In this document: positions 37,601-46,400 of the stretch, piece after piece
Position numbering within the stretch: position 1 is the stretch's first letter
How the letters are laid out: each line of letters starts with the position of its first letter
Assembly: GCA_016218045.1 (NCBI GenBank)
Contig: JACRFB010000012.1
Coordinates: 106,533 to 170,532, forward strand
From: Ignavibacteriota bacterium
Lineage (GTDB): Bacteria; Bacteroidota; Ignavibacteria; SZUA-365
Direction of reading: 5' to 3'
DNA length: 64,000 nt
Translations under genes and position numbers: made by a program
Notes under the pieces: generated by a model
Told to the model about the DNA's origin: nothing
Seen by the model: the letters and a program-made list of their open reading frames with translations, nothing else
Databases searched by the model: none

Positions 37601-38306
37601 TGTTATAGGTGAGCTGGCAGTTGGTGATGACGCTCGGGTATTTGGAATACATGAAAATGTCGGACCCGACAAAGGTCATGCCGTGCAGCGGACCCGCCTG
37701 GCCCCAGCAATGCGTGTTGATGTCCTTGATGCGGCCGCCCGAGGAGGTCATCTTGCCCGGAGGAAAGGACGGGCTTTCGGTGTCGTAGATTTTAATGCCC
37801 GATACTTTGCCCGACATCGCAACGCTATAGGTCAGATCGCAGCCGGAGGCGAAATGCAGATGTCCGCCGGGTACCGACACTTCCGGATTCACGGGACCGC
37901 CGGGGAAGATGAAGACGCTGTCGATGAGGACGGTGTTGATCGAGATTGTGTCACGCCGCGTCAGAATGCCGCGGATTTCACCGCCGATGATGAAGCCGAG
38001 TCCGACCTGGCCCTGAAGGAATCCGCCCGTTGTACGGTGGGCGCGGAATTCATACTGGTAGGCGACGCCTTTGCTCAGGCCGTAATCGGTGACGATGCCG
38101 CCGTTGGGTCCGCCGTTGGTGATCTCGCCGAGCTTGCGCGCTCCGCGGAAGAACTCCACCTTGGAGTAGTTCTGATCCGTCAGTTTTCCCATATACAGAT
38201 CGGCTGACGACTGTCCGGTGTAGATGATAACGCCGAACTGAGCTGACGCGCTCCCGCCCGCAAGCAGCAGGAAGGCCAGCAGGAGAATGGTTGTACCCTT
38301 GGTCAT
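34668..38306 (-). CDS. Large T9SS-secreted beta-helix protein with degenerate metzincin motif
   Basis: 1212 residues. The signal peptide ends SASA before Gln22. Residues about 180-460 look like a right-handed parallel beta-helix (short repeats, and the NYWGNCTGP motif common there). The middle has tandem beta-sandwich segments, including CARDB-like ones ('GVGSYQVVVTVDP'). Around 805-817 it reads HSLGHSFGLRRHD, resembling the metzincin zinc site HExxHxxGxxH but with Ser for the catalytic Glu and one extra residue before the last His. The C terminus (about 1120-1212) is a type A T9SS sorting domain with NYPNPFNPSTLIRYTLP. The start is the ATG of the signal peptide. It has its own promoter and terminator. 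Confidence 0.88.
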   Translation of the reverse strand: MTKGTTILLLAFLLLAGGSASAQFGVIIYTGQSSADLYMGKLTDQNYSKVEFFRGARKLGEITNGGPNGGIVTDYGLSKGVAYQYEFRAHRTTGGFLQGQVGLGFIIGGEIRGILTRRDTISINTVLIDSVFIFPGGPVNPEVSVPGGHLHFASGCDLTYSVAMSGKVSGIKIYDTESPSFPPGKMTSSGGRIKDINTHCWGQAGPLHGMTFVGSDIFMYSKYPSVITNCQLTYNTDQGRNDFSYFVHDHNMMDVSLTTVRDECQMIGAIRADRMTIEYDGVLTATDVTNSMFRSNGQLNLRPINEPTSCRNSTFKGGTSNSSLNISNQSVVEFNTMEYGTTLTLSSIAGGFDSADVKKVRINFNEFQREEQLSLILSTVKTDTIDVTKNYWGNCTGPTSSERLGRAARFDPFLRAKYPATSYWFDISPSKKNIIADGEDEVVFTGHFWNVITEQDSAGATVDYLVRVLGKEVQKGTLTMDANGMCTLSVKIPVEYRTAISAEVYFTSIQCIQMAYILMVSEPSGSDLQVQEAYVQQAITGETSLTANKPFMVKAMLYTEEPVTTKFKVHVTVNNHVYDTFYVFDNKSLGLEYQLENPLTEINLPKGESPTLYFPINETGLGVGSYQVVVTVDPTDAQNPKGRVVEPIETNNDISVPFTVAATKWGNEGTSGANVFVQAIDGFSRNRLEFMRRTTDTTKSFIESSWPMNAGQISFTTDSTVADYSWLNPDTLRAETWQYYLMKSYKQLRMSQPAYDRYVFAVDRDWFGTRLHPIDFPHRLSQTLSWSGIYDLMLVSAQSYKYLAHSLGHSFGLRRHDFGSTDPDTQEEYYNYFVGKEVYEAVDPFSLRIIHYGLKNKVGYLQKAYCFMGNTKIPGESNKFNIWICDVDHAKLQNTFHTFRGNGGSFSKPTVAKGVFIEGSVDSTTKAFTFGPWMTLDNATASNMVDSAWATHIFKTLDGNGTELARYYYRPTFTALGLDEAADQPFFEKEYFAFVMPFNDQVRKVVVTKDNQVVIERNVSANPPVVSFTYPKNSDKVPEGGSFIARWGATDPDGDTEFWYTVYFSTDGGLTWKLIAFESQLTESIIRAPKGRGYKLKIIGTDGIHSDEDIVTFDIENSTELPAAPGEYVLHQNYPNPFNPSTLIRYTLPVSGQVTVEVFDALGRPVETLYKGIQEAGNHAVTFDAGDHPSGVYTAVLRAGNAVRTIRMTLSK

Positions 38307-38440
38307 GGAAACCTCAGCTATGGATGAAATACCGGAATTTGCAGTGTGAAAGTGAGGCAGCGTGTCGCGTGCAGGGGAGGGAAAAGAAGGCGGATCGACA
38401 AGCGAATGTGGCATCTTCGACGCATGAACACACTTCTTTT

Positions 38441-38470
38441 CAAACTAGCGGAATGGGCACGAAAAAACAA
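38441..38470 (-). promoter_or_regulatory. Bacteroidota-type promoter of the T9SS beta-helix gene
   Basis: On the minus strand TTG (38470-38468), 20 bp, TAGTTTG (38447-38441). This is the closest match in the window to the TAnnTTTG consensus. The 5' leader before the ATG at 38306 would be about 130 nt. Confidence 0.65.
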
Positions 38471-38506
38471 GGAAGAACGACGCGCCCCGGCCTGTGTACG
38501 GGGAGC

Positions 38507-38537
38507 TTGGAAGGCTGCGGATGCGCACTGTATTTTG
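38507..38537 (+). promoter_or_regulatory. Bacteroidota-type promoter of birA
   Basis: TTG (38507-38509), 21 bp, TATTTTG (38531-38537), about 20 bp before the ATG at 38557. It is divergent from the T9SS promoter, with 36 bp between the two -33 elements. Confidence 0.6.
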
Positions 38538-38556
38538 TCACCATGAAGGACAAACC

Positions 38557-39351
38557 ATGATCGATAAACCTGACATTGTGCTGGGCCGGCCGCGTTCACA
38601 TTTCGAGGTGACGGACTCGACCAACGCCGTCGCGAAAAAACTCGCGGCCGAAGGCGCGCCCGAGGGCAGCGTCGTCACCGCCGCGTTTCAAACCGCGGGC
38701 CGCGGACGGTACGAACGCGAGTGGCTGTCGGCGCCCGGAAGCAGCGCGCTGGTTTCGTACATTCTGCGCCCGCGACGCGATCCGGAGGAATGGTCCGGGC
38801 TCTCGCTCCTCGCGGGGGTCGCCGTCGCCGACGCGATACGTGCATGCGCGGATCTGGAGACGAAGCTGAAATGGCCGAACGACGTCCTGCTCCAAGGATG
38901 CAAGGTGGCCGGCATACTGCTCGAATCGGGCGGTCACGGCACGGATCCGTTTGTCATTGTCGGCATCGGCGTCAATCTCACGCAGCACGAGTTTCACGGC
39001 GACTACGCCGTGCCCCCCGTCTCGCTGCGCGGCGCGGGCGCGCGCAGCGACGATGTTGAGATATTTCTCTCGTATTTGTCCGAAAAAATGACCGACTGGT
39101 ACCACGTGTGGGACGAGAGGGGCGCGGGGCCCGTGCTCGAGGCCTGGCGCGCGCGCAGCGACATGATCGGGAGCATGGTGACGGTGCGTGAACGCGCGGA
39201 TCTCGGCGCCGTGCGCGCGGTGGACCTCGCCGCCGACGGCGCCCTGCTGGTCGAATGTCCGGACGGCGCCATCCTGGCCATACACGCGGGTGATGTGCTC
39301 GCGATTCCCGCGGACGGTAGTACGGCCTTCGGGGAGGGGGCACGCGGATGA
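38557..39351 (+). CDS. birA: Biotin-protein ligase
   Basis: 264 residues, catalytic domain only, with no N-terminal DNA-binding domain, so it is probably not a repressor. It activates biotin to biotinyl-AMP and attaches it to the AccB lysine. Motifs: the biotinyl-AMP loop GRGRYEREW near residues 47-55 and KWPNDVLL near 107. A C-terminal SH3-like cap follows. AAGGA lies 6 bp before the ATG. It overlaps the cysteine desulfurase gene by 4 bp. Confidence 0.92.
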   Translation: MIDKPDIVLGRPRSHFEVTDSTNAVAKKLAAEGAPEGSVVTAAFQTAGRGRYEREWLSAPGSSALVSYILRPRRDPEEWSGLSLLAGVAVADAIRACADLETKLKWPNDVLLQGCKVAGILLESGGHGTDPFVIVGIGVNLTQHEFHGDYAVPPVSLRGAGARSDDVEIFLSYLSEKMTDWYHVWDERGAGPVLEAWRARSDMIGSMVTVRERADLGAVRAVDLAADGALLVECPDGAILAIHAGDVLAIPADGSTAFGEGARG

Positions 39352-40547
39352 ATGCGGGCGCCGTCTACCTCGACAACGCGGCAACGACACCCGTCGATCC
39401 CGACGTCGTTGATGCGATGCTGCCATATCTGCGCGAACATTTCGGCAACGCCTCCTCGGTGCACGTCTTCGGGCGGCGGGCAAAGGACGCGTTGGAGGAG
39501 GCGCGCACTCATGTCGCATCCCTGCTCGAAGCGGATCCTGCCGAAATCGTCTTTACATCCGGCGGCACGGAGGCCGATACCTTCGCGATGTCGCTCCTTG
39601 CGCACGCGTCCGACCGACGGGGCATCCGGCGCATCGTGACGAGTGCGGCCGAGCACCACGCGGTGCTTGCAATGCTCGAACGACTGGAGCATGAGGGTTT
39701 CGCCATTGTCCACGCCCCTGTCACACCAAGCGGCGCGGCGCGTCCCGACGACGTGATGGCCCGACTCGACGAAGGAGCGGGAGGTGTGGCGCTGCTGCAC
39801 GTGAACAACGAAACGGGCGGCATCACCGATGTCGGAACCATCGCCGCGGCGGCGCGCGCGCGCGATATTTTCATGCATGTTGACGCCGTGCAGTCCGCCG
39901 GCAAACTCCCGCTCTCGAGCGTCGAAATTCCCTTCGACACGGCGGCGATGTCGGCGCACAAGATTCACGGACCGAAGGGCATCGGCGCGCTCTTCATCCG
40001 CAAAGGCACCGAGGTCGAACCGCTGTTCCCGGGCGGTTCGCAGGAGCGCGGCAGGCGCGGCGGCACCGAGAACGTCGCGCTCGCGGTCGGGTTCGGCGCG
40101 GCGGCCGCGAAGGCCCTGCGGGAGAGGGAGGCGCGACACGCGCGGTGGGAGACGCTTCGGGCGGATTTCCTCGCGCGTTTGCGCGCGGTGTTCCCGCATG
40201 TCGTATTGAATGGCGGCGGAACCGTATCGATGCCCAACATCGTGAGTCTGTCTTTTCCCGCTCAACACTACCCGGTGGACGGCGAGTTGCTGGTTGTAAC
40301 GATGGACCTCGAAGGTGTCGCGGTGTCGAGCGGCAGCGCCTGCACATCCGGCAGCGTCACCGCGTCACACGTGATGCGCGCGATAGGACACGACGACGCG
40401 ACGGGAGCCGCAACAGTGCGTGTATCCTTTGGTGCGACGACGGACTCAGCGGACGTCGAACGCGGCGCCGACGCCTTGATCCGGGTGGTGCACCGGCTCA
40501 CTCAGGCGGTGAGCGCGCGCGACGCTTCCCGCAGCGCTATGCCGTAG
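39348..40547 (+). CDS. Cysteine desulfurase (IscS/NifS class)
   Basis: 399 residues. It takes sulfur from cysteine for Fe-S clusters and thio-cofactors. It begins YLDNAATTPVDP, has PLP-Lys205 in SAHKIHGPKG, and the persulfide Cys332 in SSGSACTSGS, the loop of group I desulfurases. The ATG overlaps the birA stop (ATGA). No scaffold gene (iscU, sufBCD) is nearby, so the exact subclass is open. The last 46 bp overlap the convergent phosphatase gene. Confidence 0.93.
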   Translation: MNAGAVYLDNAATTPVDPDVVDAMLPYLREHFGNASSVHVFGRRAKDALEEARTHVASLLEADPAEIVFTSGGTEADTFAMSLLAHASDRRGIRRIVTSAAEHHAVLAMLERLEHEGFAIVHAPVTPSGAARPDDVMARLDEGAGGVALLHVNNETGGITDVGTIAAAARARDIFMHVDAVQSAGKLPLSSVEIPFDTAAMSAHKIHGPKGIGALFIRKGTEVEPLFPGGSQERGRRGGTENVALAVGFGAAAAKALREREARHARWETLRADFLARLRAVFPHVVLNGGGTVSMPNIVSLSFPAQHYPVDGELLVVTMDLEGVAVSSGSACTSGSVTASHVMRAIGHDDATGAATVRVSFGATTDSADVERGADALIRVVHRLTQAVSARDASRSAMP

Positions 40548-41425
40548 CGCAGGCCGCGCTCGCTCACCGTCAGCGATTCCACGCCGCGTTCCCGCATGAA
40601 GGTGCGCAGGATCAGTATGCCGGCGACGATGATGTCCGCCCGGCCCGGATCCACGGACAATTCCGTGTGCAACGCGTCCTTCCCCAGCTTCGACATCTGT
40701 TCAAACAGCCGTTCGACGGCCGCCAGCGTCAACTGATGGCCCGCCACGGCTTTGCGATCGAATGTGCGAAGTCCGAGTTCGATGGCCGCGAGTGTGGTCA
40801 CAGTGCCGGCGACGGCCACGATCGCGCTGCGCGCGCCGTCGATGTGCGGGAGTCCCGCGAGCGCCTCGCGCGCGGCGGCCTCGGCCGCATGAAGTTCCTC
40901 GTCGCGGGGTGGTGCGCTGTGAAGAAATTTTTCCGTTAGACGCACGGCCCCGACATCCACGCTGCCATGGATCAGGTCTCCGCCTCGGCTGCCGACAGCG
41001 AGTTCGGTGCTGCCTCCACCGATGTCGAGCACCGCGCAGGATGCGTGTGTGCCGATGCCCGATACCGCGCCGGTCCACGTCCACAGCGCTTCGGCCTCGC
41101 CGCTGAGAAGCTCGATGCCGAATCCTGTGGCCTGCTTCATGGCCGCGATGAATTCGTCGCGGTTCGCCGCGTCACGCAGCGCGCTGGTGCCGGTGGCGAC
41201 GATGTGATCACAGGCGAGGTAGCGGCACGTTTCGGCGTGCGCGCGCAGAATGGTCTCGCAGCGCCGGAAGGTGTCGGGCTGTATGCGGCGCTCCGCATCC
41301 ACGCCTTTGCCGAGCCGCGCGATGGCCTGTTCATCGGTCACAACTGTGAGGCCGCCTCGCGCGTCGACATCGGCGACAAGGAGGAGTATGGTGTTTGTGC
41401 CGATATCGATGGTGGCGATGCGCAT
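40502..41425 (-). CDS. Ppx/GppA-family phosphatase
   Basis: 307 residues, the short form with only the two actin-like domains. Motifs: DIGTNTILLLVAD near the start, ATGTSALRDAANRDEF, LSGEAEALWTW and VLDIGGGSTELAVG (nucleotide binding). Family members hydrolyse polyphosphate or pppGpp; the short form cannot be assigned to either. It lies 9 bp after prmA. Confidence 0.9.
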   Translation of the reverse strand: MRIATIDIGTNTILLLVADVDARGGLTVVTDEQAIARLGKGVDAERRIQPDTFRRCETILRAHAETCRYLACDHIVATGTSALRDAANRDEFIAAMKQATGFGIELLSGEAEALWTWTGAVSGIGTHASCAVLDIGGGSTELAVGSRGGDLIHGSVDVGAVRLTEKFLHSAPPRDEELHAAEAAAREALAGLPHIDGARSAIVAVAGTVTTLAAIELGLRTFDRKAVAGHQLTLAAVERLFEQMSKLGKDALHTELSVDPGRADIIVAGILILRTFMRERGVESLTVSERGLRYGIALREASRALTA

Positions 41426-41434
41426 TGTGGGGCC

Positions 41435-42307
41435 TCAGGTCCGCTGTACGGCGGCGCCGGGTGAAGTGAGCATGTATGAGGCCGCAGCCCACTCGTCCTC
41501 GAAGAGGCGTGTGCGCGGAGCGAATCCGAGCTTGTGTGCCGCGGCGTCCACATCGGGAAGATCTTCCTCATAGAAGCCCGAGACCACCAGCATGCCGCCC
41601 GGCTCGAGGAGGGAAGCGTACTGCGGGAGCATGGCGATGTTGTCGTTGCGCGTGATGTTGGCCGCGATGAGCTGGAAGCGCCCGTCGGCCGCGTCGAGGG
41701 AGCCGTGCCTGATCTCGACGCGTCCGTCCGCCACATCGTTGCGCTCGAGATTCTCGACCGCGTTGTCGCGCGACCATTCGTCGGTGTCCACACCCAGCGC
41801 CTGCGCCGCTCCGAGTTTGATCGCGGCGATTGCGAGCACTCCGGTGCCCGTGCCCACATCGAGCACGCGTTCACCTCCGCGGACGCAGCTCTCGAGCAGC
41901 CGCACCATCAGCCGTGTCGTGGCATGATAGCCGGTGCCGAACGACATCTTCGGATCGATGATCAGCCGTATGCCGTCTGCAGGTGTGTCGAACGAATGCC
42001 ATGAGGGCGAAATCACGAAGCGGTCGGAGACGCGGATCGGTGTGATGGTCCGCTCCCACTCCTCGTTCCAGTTGCGCTGCATGACCTCGAGGAACTGGAA
42101 ATTCGCTTCGGGCACCGTCTCGCGCATACGCGGGAGCAACTCGCCGGCGATGCGCCGCACCCATTCCTTCTCGTCGTAGTAACAGTACCACGCGTCGTCG
42201 TCCTCGTGCAGGCCGAGCGGATCGTAGAGGTACAGGAGCGGTTCGATGCGTTCCTTCGACGTGAAGTCCTCGAAGCGGAGTTGTATGTACGCGCGTTGTG
42301 TGGTCAT
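41435..42307 (-). CDS. prmA: Ribosomal protein L11 methyltransferase
   Basis: 290 residues from the ATG at 42307 (a TTG at 42325 is also in frame). It methylates L11 using S-adenosylmethionine. The N-terminal substrate-recognition domain is followed by SFGTGYHATTRLMVRLLE and the SAM motif VLDVGTGTGVLAIAAIKLGA. The post-motif ANITRNDNIAMLP resembles the NI..N region of PrmA, though the usual NILA tetrad is altered to NITR. Confidence 0.85.
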   Translation of the reverse strand: MTTQRAYIQLRFEDFTSKERIEPLLYLYDPLGLHEDDDAWYCYYDEKEWVRRIAGELLPRMRETVPEANFQFLEVMQRNWNEEWERTITPIRVSDRFVISPSWHSFDTPADGIRLIIDPKMSFGTGYHATTRLMVRLLESCVRGGERVLDVGTGTGVLAIAAIKLGAAQALGVDTDEWSRDNAVENLERNDVADGRVEIRHGSLDAADGRFQLIAANITRNDNIAMLPQYASLLEPGGMLVVSGFYEEDLPDVDAAAHKLGFAPRTRLFEDEWAAASYMLTSPGAAVQRT

Positions 42308-42346
42308 GATCTCAGGTGCCTGCAACTGTGCAACGACATGTCCGTT

Positions 42347-43357
42347 TCATGCCGGCCTTGTGCCGAGAAGCACGTGCAGCAGCACGCGGCCGACGTTTTC
42401 AAGGGTTTTCGGCGAGCAGTTCTCGGGTGTGTCGCGGTGTGTGTGCCAGTATTTCCGTCGCGGTTCGGCGGCCTTGTGGCCGACAAGCTCGGCGTCGATG
42501 ATGTTGATCGTCTTGATACCCGCCGTGGTGTTGAGCGCGATGTGATCGTCGATGATACCCTCGTGCGCCTCGACGCGGAAGTTGCCCGCCGACAGTGTAC
42601 GCGCGGAGGTCCACACCAGTTTGACGATGTCCGGGGCGTAGCGCACCGACATCTCCTCCTGCGGGAATCGCGCCTCGATGTCGCCGACGAGGTCGAGCAG
42701 TATGCCGAATGCGGGTTTCAGACCCGAACCGACACTCGCCGCATAGTACTTGCTCCCGATGCAGTACATGGCGTCGTCGCCCTCGCGTCCGTAGTCCTCA
42801 CCGTCGAAAAGCACGATGTCGATGCCGATGGCAGGAGGCGAGGCGGCGAGGATTTCGGCGAGATGCAGCAGCACCGCCACGCCGCTCGCGCCGTCGTTGG
42901 CTCCGAGTATCGGACGCGCGCGGTCGGCCTCGTTGGTCTCGCGGTCGGCGCGCGGACGCGTGTCCCAATGCGCGGCGAGCAGCACGCGGAATTGCGCCTC
43001 GGGTTTGAAACGCGCTATCACGTTTGTGAGCGAGAGCCGCTCACCGTCGTAGCCGGGCATGTCGAACTTCTGCGTCGTCACCGTGTCGGCAAGCGGCGTG
43101 AGGAAATCGATGAAGTACTGCAGGCAGGCGGCGTGTCCCGCGCTGCCGGGTACGCGTGGTCCGAACGACGTCTGCTTCACGAGCAGCTCGAAAGCCCTGT
43201 CGCCGCTGTAGGCCGGCATGGTTTTCGGCGCGACGAATTGCATGGTCTGCGGCGGGGGCGGCGGCAATTCCGGATTTTTCTTTCCGCATGACGCAAGCAC
43301 CAGGCACAGGGCTCCGGCAAGGACAAAACGCGGGAAAACGTGAAGACGGAGAAACAT
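42347..43357 (-). CDS. M28-family lipoprotein, probable glutaminyl-peptide cyclotransferase
   Basis: 336 residues. The lipobox LVLASC puts the lipidated Cys near residue 24, then a Pro-rich linker. The catalytic domain has SFGPRVPGSAGHAAC, AAHWDTRP, GANDGASGVAVLLHLAEIL and LFDGEDYG. This is the pattern of animal-type glutaminyl cyclases found in Bacteroidota, which share the M28 fold and a single zinc. The enzyme turns an N-terminal Gln of exported proteins into pyroglutamate. Most signal-peptidase I substrates in this window do begin with Gln. A true M28 aminopeptidase is the alternative. Confidence 0.78.
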   Translation of the reverse strand: MFLRLHVFPRFVLAGALCLVLASCGKKNPELPPPPPQTMQFVAPKTMPAYSGDRAFELLVKQTSFGPRVPGSAGHAACLQYFIDFLTPLADTVTTQKFDMPGYDGERLSLTNVIARFKPEAQFRVLLAAHWDTRPRADRETNEADRARPILGANDGASGVAVLLHLAEILAASPPAIGIDIVLFDGEDYGREGDDAMYCIGSKYYAASVGSGLKPAFGILLDLVGDIEARFPQEEMSVRYAPDIVKLVWTSARTLSAGNFRVEAHEGIIDDHIALNTTAGIKTINIIDAELVGHKAAEPRRKYWHTHRDTPENCSPKTLENVGRVLLHVLLGTRPA

Positions 43358-43376
43358 GGCGTGTATCGGGCGAATG

Positions 43377-43409
43377 AAAAGAAAGCGGCAGCGCAGTATG
43401 CGCCGCCGC
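43377..43409 (-). terminator. Terminator after the first gluzincin gene
   Basis: On the minus strand 11-bp arms (43409-43399 and 43395-43385) with one mismatch and a 3-nt loop, followed by TTTCTTTTC. It lies 24 bp past the stop at 43433 and upstream of the M28 gene. Confidence 0.65.
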
Positions 43410-43432
43410 TGTGAATGTACCGAAATTGCGTG

Positions 43433-46400
43433 TTATTTCATCAGGGTCATGAACATCGTGCGGATTCGTCCCTCGGATTCGAACACGCAGGTGTACGTGC
43501 CGCTCGCGAGCCGCGATCCGTCGAAGGCAACGCGGTGCCGTCCCGCCGGCGCGACGCTGTCGAAAAGGGTGGCGACAAGCGTGCCGAGCGGGGAATACAC
43601 CCGCACAGCCGCGCGTGCCTCGGCCGGGATGGAGAAGGTGACGGTGGTTGCCGGATTAAAGGGGTTCGGATAATTCTGCTCGAGTCCGAATGCCAGGGGC
43701 ATGGTGTTGTCTTCCACGCCCACGAGCGACGGATCGATGTCGAGGATCTCGAAATCGTCGACGGCTGCTTCGACGAGACTCGGCTTGTCGGTCACGCTGT
43801 CGGCGGCCGAGAACTTGACCATCAGGTCCGCCGTGAGATCCACGTGATCCTTCAGGCGGAAGATCTTCGCACGCCACGCCGCGTCGGCCTCGTGTGTGTC
43901 TTCGAGGAACTTCCACGTGGTGCCGCCGTCGCTCGAGATGCGCACATACCAGGCGTCGATGTTGGGATTCATGCCCTGGTCATTGGAGTACCAGCGGTAG
44001 TAACGGAGCACGGGATTGCTCATCGCGCTCACGTCGTATTTGCGTGAGATCAGGTCGTTCGAGCCGTTGTCGACGTCATTTTCACCCAGTTCCGATCCCG
44101 CGGGAGCGTTGCCCGTCACCCAGCAGCGCAGCTTGTCGACGCCGATGGTGTGGTCCTCGTTCGGCTGTACCCACGGCGCGTCGGGCGGAGTGCCGAGTGC
44201 GCTGTTGAAGGTTCCTATGGGTGCGGCGCGCAGCCACTTGCCCGTCTCGCACTCGGCTTCGACGGTCCAGCCGTCGGTCACTTCCGCGTCGTTGTAGAAT
44301 TTGGTCTCGTATCCGACGAGCATCATAAAATCCTCGGCCGGCGCGTTCAGCGGAACACTCACCACGCTGCCGTAATTGTCGCGGCCTTCGAAATAGTAGC
44401 GGACGATGGTGCCGGCACGCTGCGCGGGGAGCAGTCCGGAGAAGGTGCGCGTCTGATCGTTCACCGTCATCGGGATGCGCGAGGAACTGCCCCATCCGTC
44501 GGTGGTATAGACGAGATCGACGGTATTGATCTTGAGCAGATTGCGGTTGATCGATGCACCCACGTAGATGGTGCCGCCGATCGGATAAGGATCGGTCACG
44601 TTCTTCTGGTCGCGCAGCGCCTCGTGTTCGAGACGGAGCCCCGAGCCAGGAATGCCGTGTTTCAGGAAGGCGGGAATGATGCCGGCCGAATTCGGCGTGC
44701 CGTTGGCGAGATTTGCGTCGTCGTCGTCGGCGACGAGGATCTCGATGAAATAATCCGCGAAGGCCTCGCCGTCGGTGGTCGCGTCGGGCGTGCCGTACAG
44801 CGTGAAGTGTGTGAGTGTGCGCGTGATGTCGAGGCCGATCGCCTTGCGCATGTCCCACACCGCGCCGGTCAGGATCTGGCCGTTGTCGTGGTACTCGGGG
44901 AAAATGTCCTTTGGATAGACGTAGTTGTTGTCGGCATTGCGCAGCGTCCCCTCGTTCGGGCCGTCCACAAAGAAGCCGATGCCCAGGCGGGGATCGTCGC
45001 GGATCATCATCGCCACGATGTCGGACATCGCCTCGCCCAGCGCCTGATTCGAAATGCCCGAGCGCCGGATCTTCGTGTACATGAACTGCTGTATGCCGTG
45101 CCCGAATTCATGGTAGACGACGTCGGCGATCTCGCCGGTGTTGCCGCAGCGCTGTGCGCCGCTGCCACCCGCCTTGAAGAAGTTGAGCGTGGTCTTGGCC
45201 GGATCCCAGAACGCGTTGCAGGTCTGGTTCACGTTGACGATGCCCTGAAGCTGCCGGTCGAGATCCGACAGCGTGGCCGAGGTGTCGAGCGCGCGGAAGT
45301 AGTTGCGGAAGGCGGTCATGTGATAGAAGACATTCCGCTCCGATGCGGCGGAATTGGCATCATCCCACAGAATGTTGTAGTCCTGTCCCGTCGGGGCTGT
45401 GACACTGATGCGCGCGTTGCGGATGCTGCTGCTCGAGTCGGCGCGTCGCGCCACGGCGTAGGGTCCTGCGAGACGCGCCACAAGCGGCGCGGTGAGTTCG
45501 GTGCCGATGTCGGCGGTGTAGCGCCCGTCCTTGTCGGTGATGTACTGCTTGCCGCCCACCCACACGAAGGCATTGGGCAGCGGCACCGTGGTGGCGCCCT
45601 TCACGTACGAGTCCTTGAAAATCGAGACGGACACGGTGCCGGTGATTGTATTGGCGGTTGCGCGGACGGGTCCGCCCGGCTCGCCGTGCAAGTTGTTCAC
45701 GAGATTGCGGCGCCAGAGGATCGAACCGTTGTGCGCGTCGACGTAGGTGTCCCACAATTCCTCGGGGGAGGCGTCCACAATGAAGCGGTACACAAGGCGG
45801 TAGTCGATCCGTGTGCCGTATTCAAGCGGCAGTACGAAGAGGGTGCCGTCGCTGATACGGTCGGACGCGGGGGGCTGCGCGAGTCCCGCCGTGGCGTTTG
45901 CGGCCGCGGCGGCCTTGCTCACGGTCGGAAGCACGGAGACGGAGATCGACGGATGATAATCGGATCCGAACATGAACACTTTGCCGTTGCCTGCGATGCG
46001 CAGTTCGATGTACGAGTTGAGCACGTCGATGCCTTCGTGCACCTGCACGTACTTCTGGTAGATTTTCCCGTTGACGGGCACCGACGACAGCAGGCGCAGT
46101 TTCGCGGGATCGGCGCGGAGCAGATCCGCGTGCGCGCGGATGAAGCTCATACCCGCGGCGTGTGCGTTGCGTTCGTCGACACGCGTGTAGCCATCGATGG
46201 AAATGCCCTCGCCCCAGGCGCGGTGCGGATTGCCCGTGAGTGTGTTGTAGTGCATCTCCCATGTGGGGTGCGCGTCGAAAAAGGCCCCGAGCGCGGCACT
46301 GGACTTCGAGAAGGAGGCACCGCGCTGCAGATGCACGGGAGCATAGACGGTGGCGGATCCGGGAAGACGCACTTCCGGACCTTCGTCGCCGCGGGCCCGC

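Noticed and set aside
36579..38207. A 542-codon plus-strand frame opposite the T9SS beta-helix gene
   Set aside because: The minus-strand gene has a signal peptide, sorting domain, promoter and terminator; the opposite frame has nothing.
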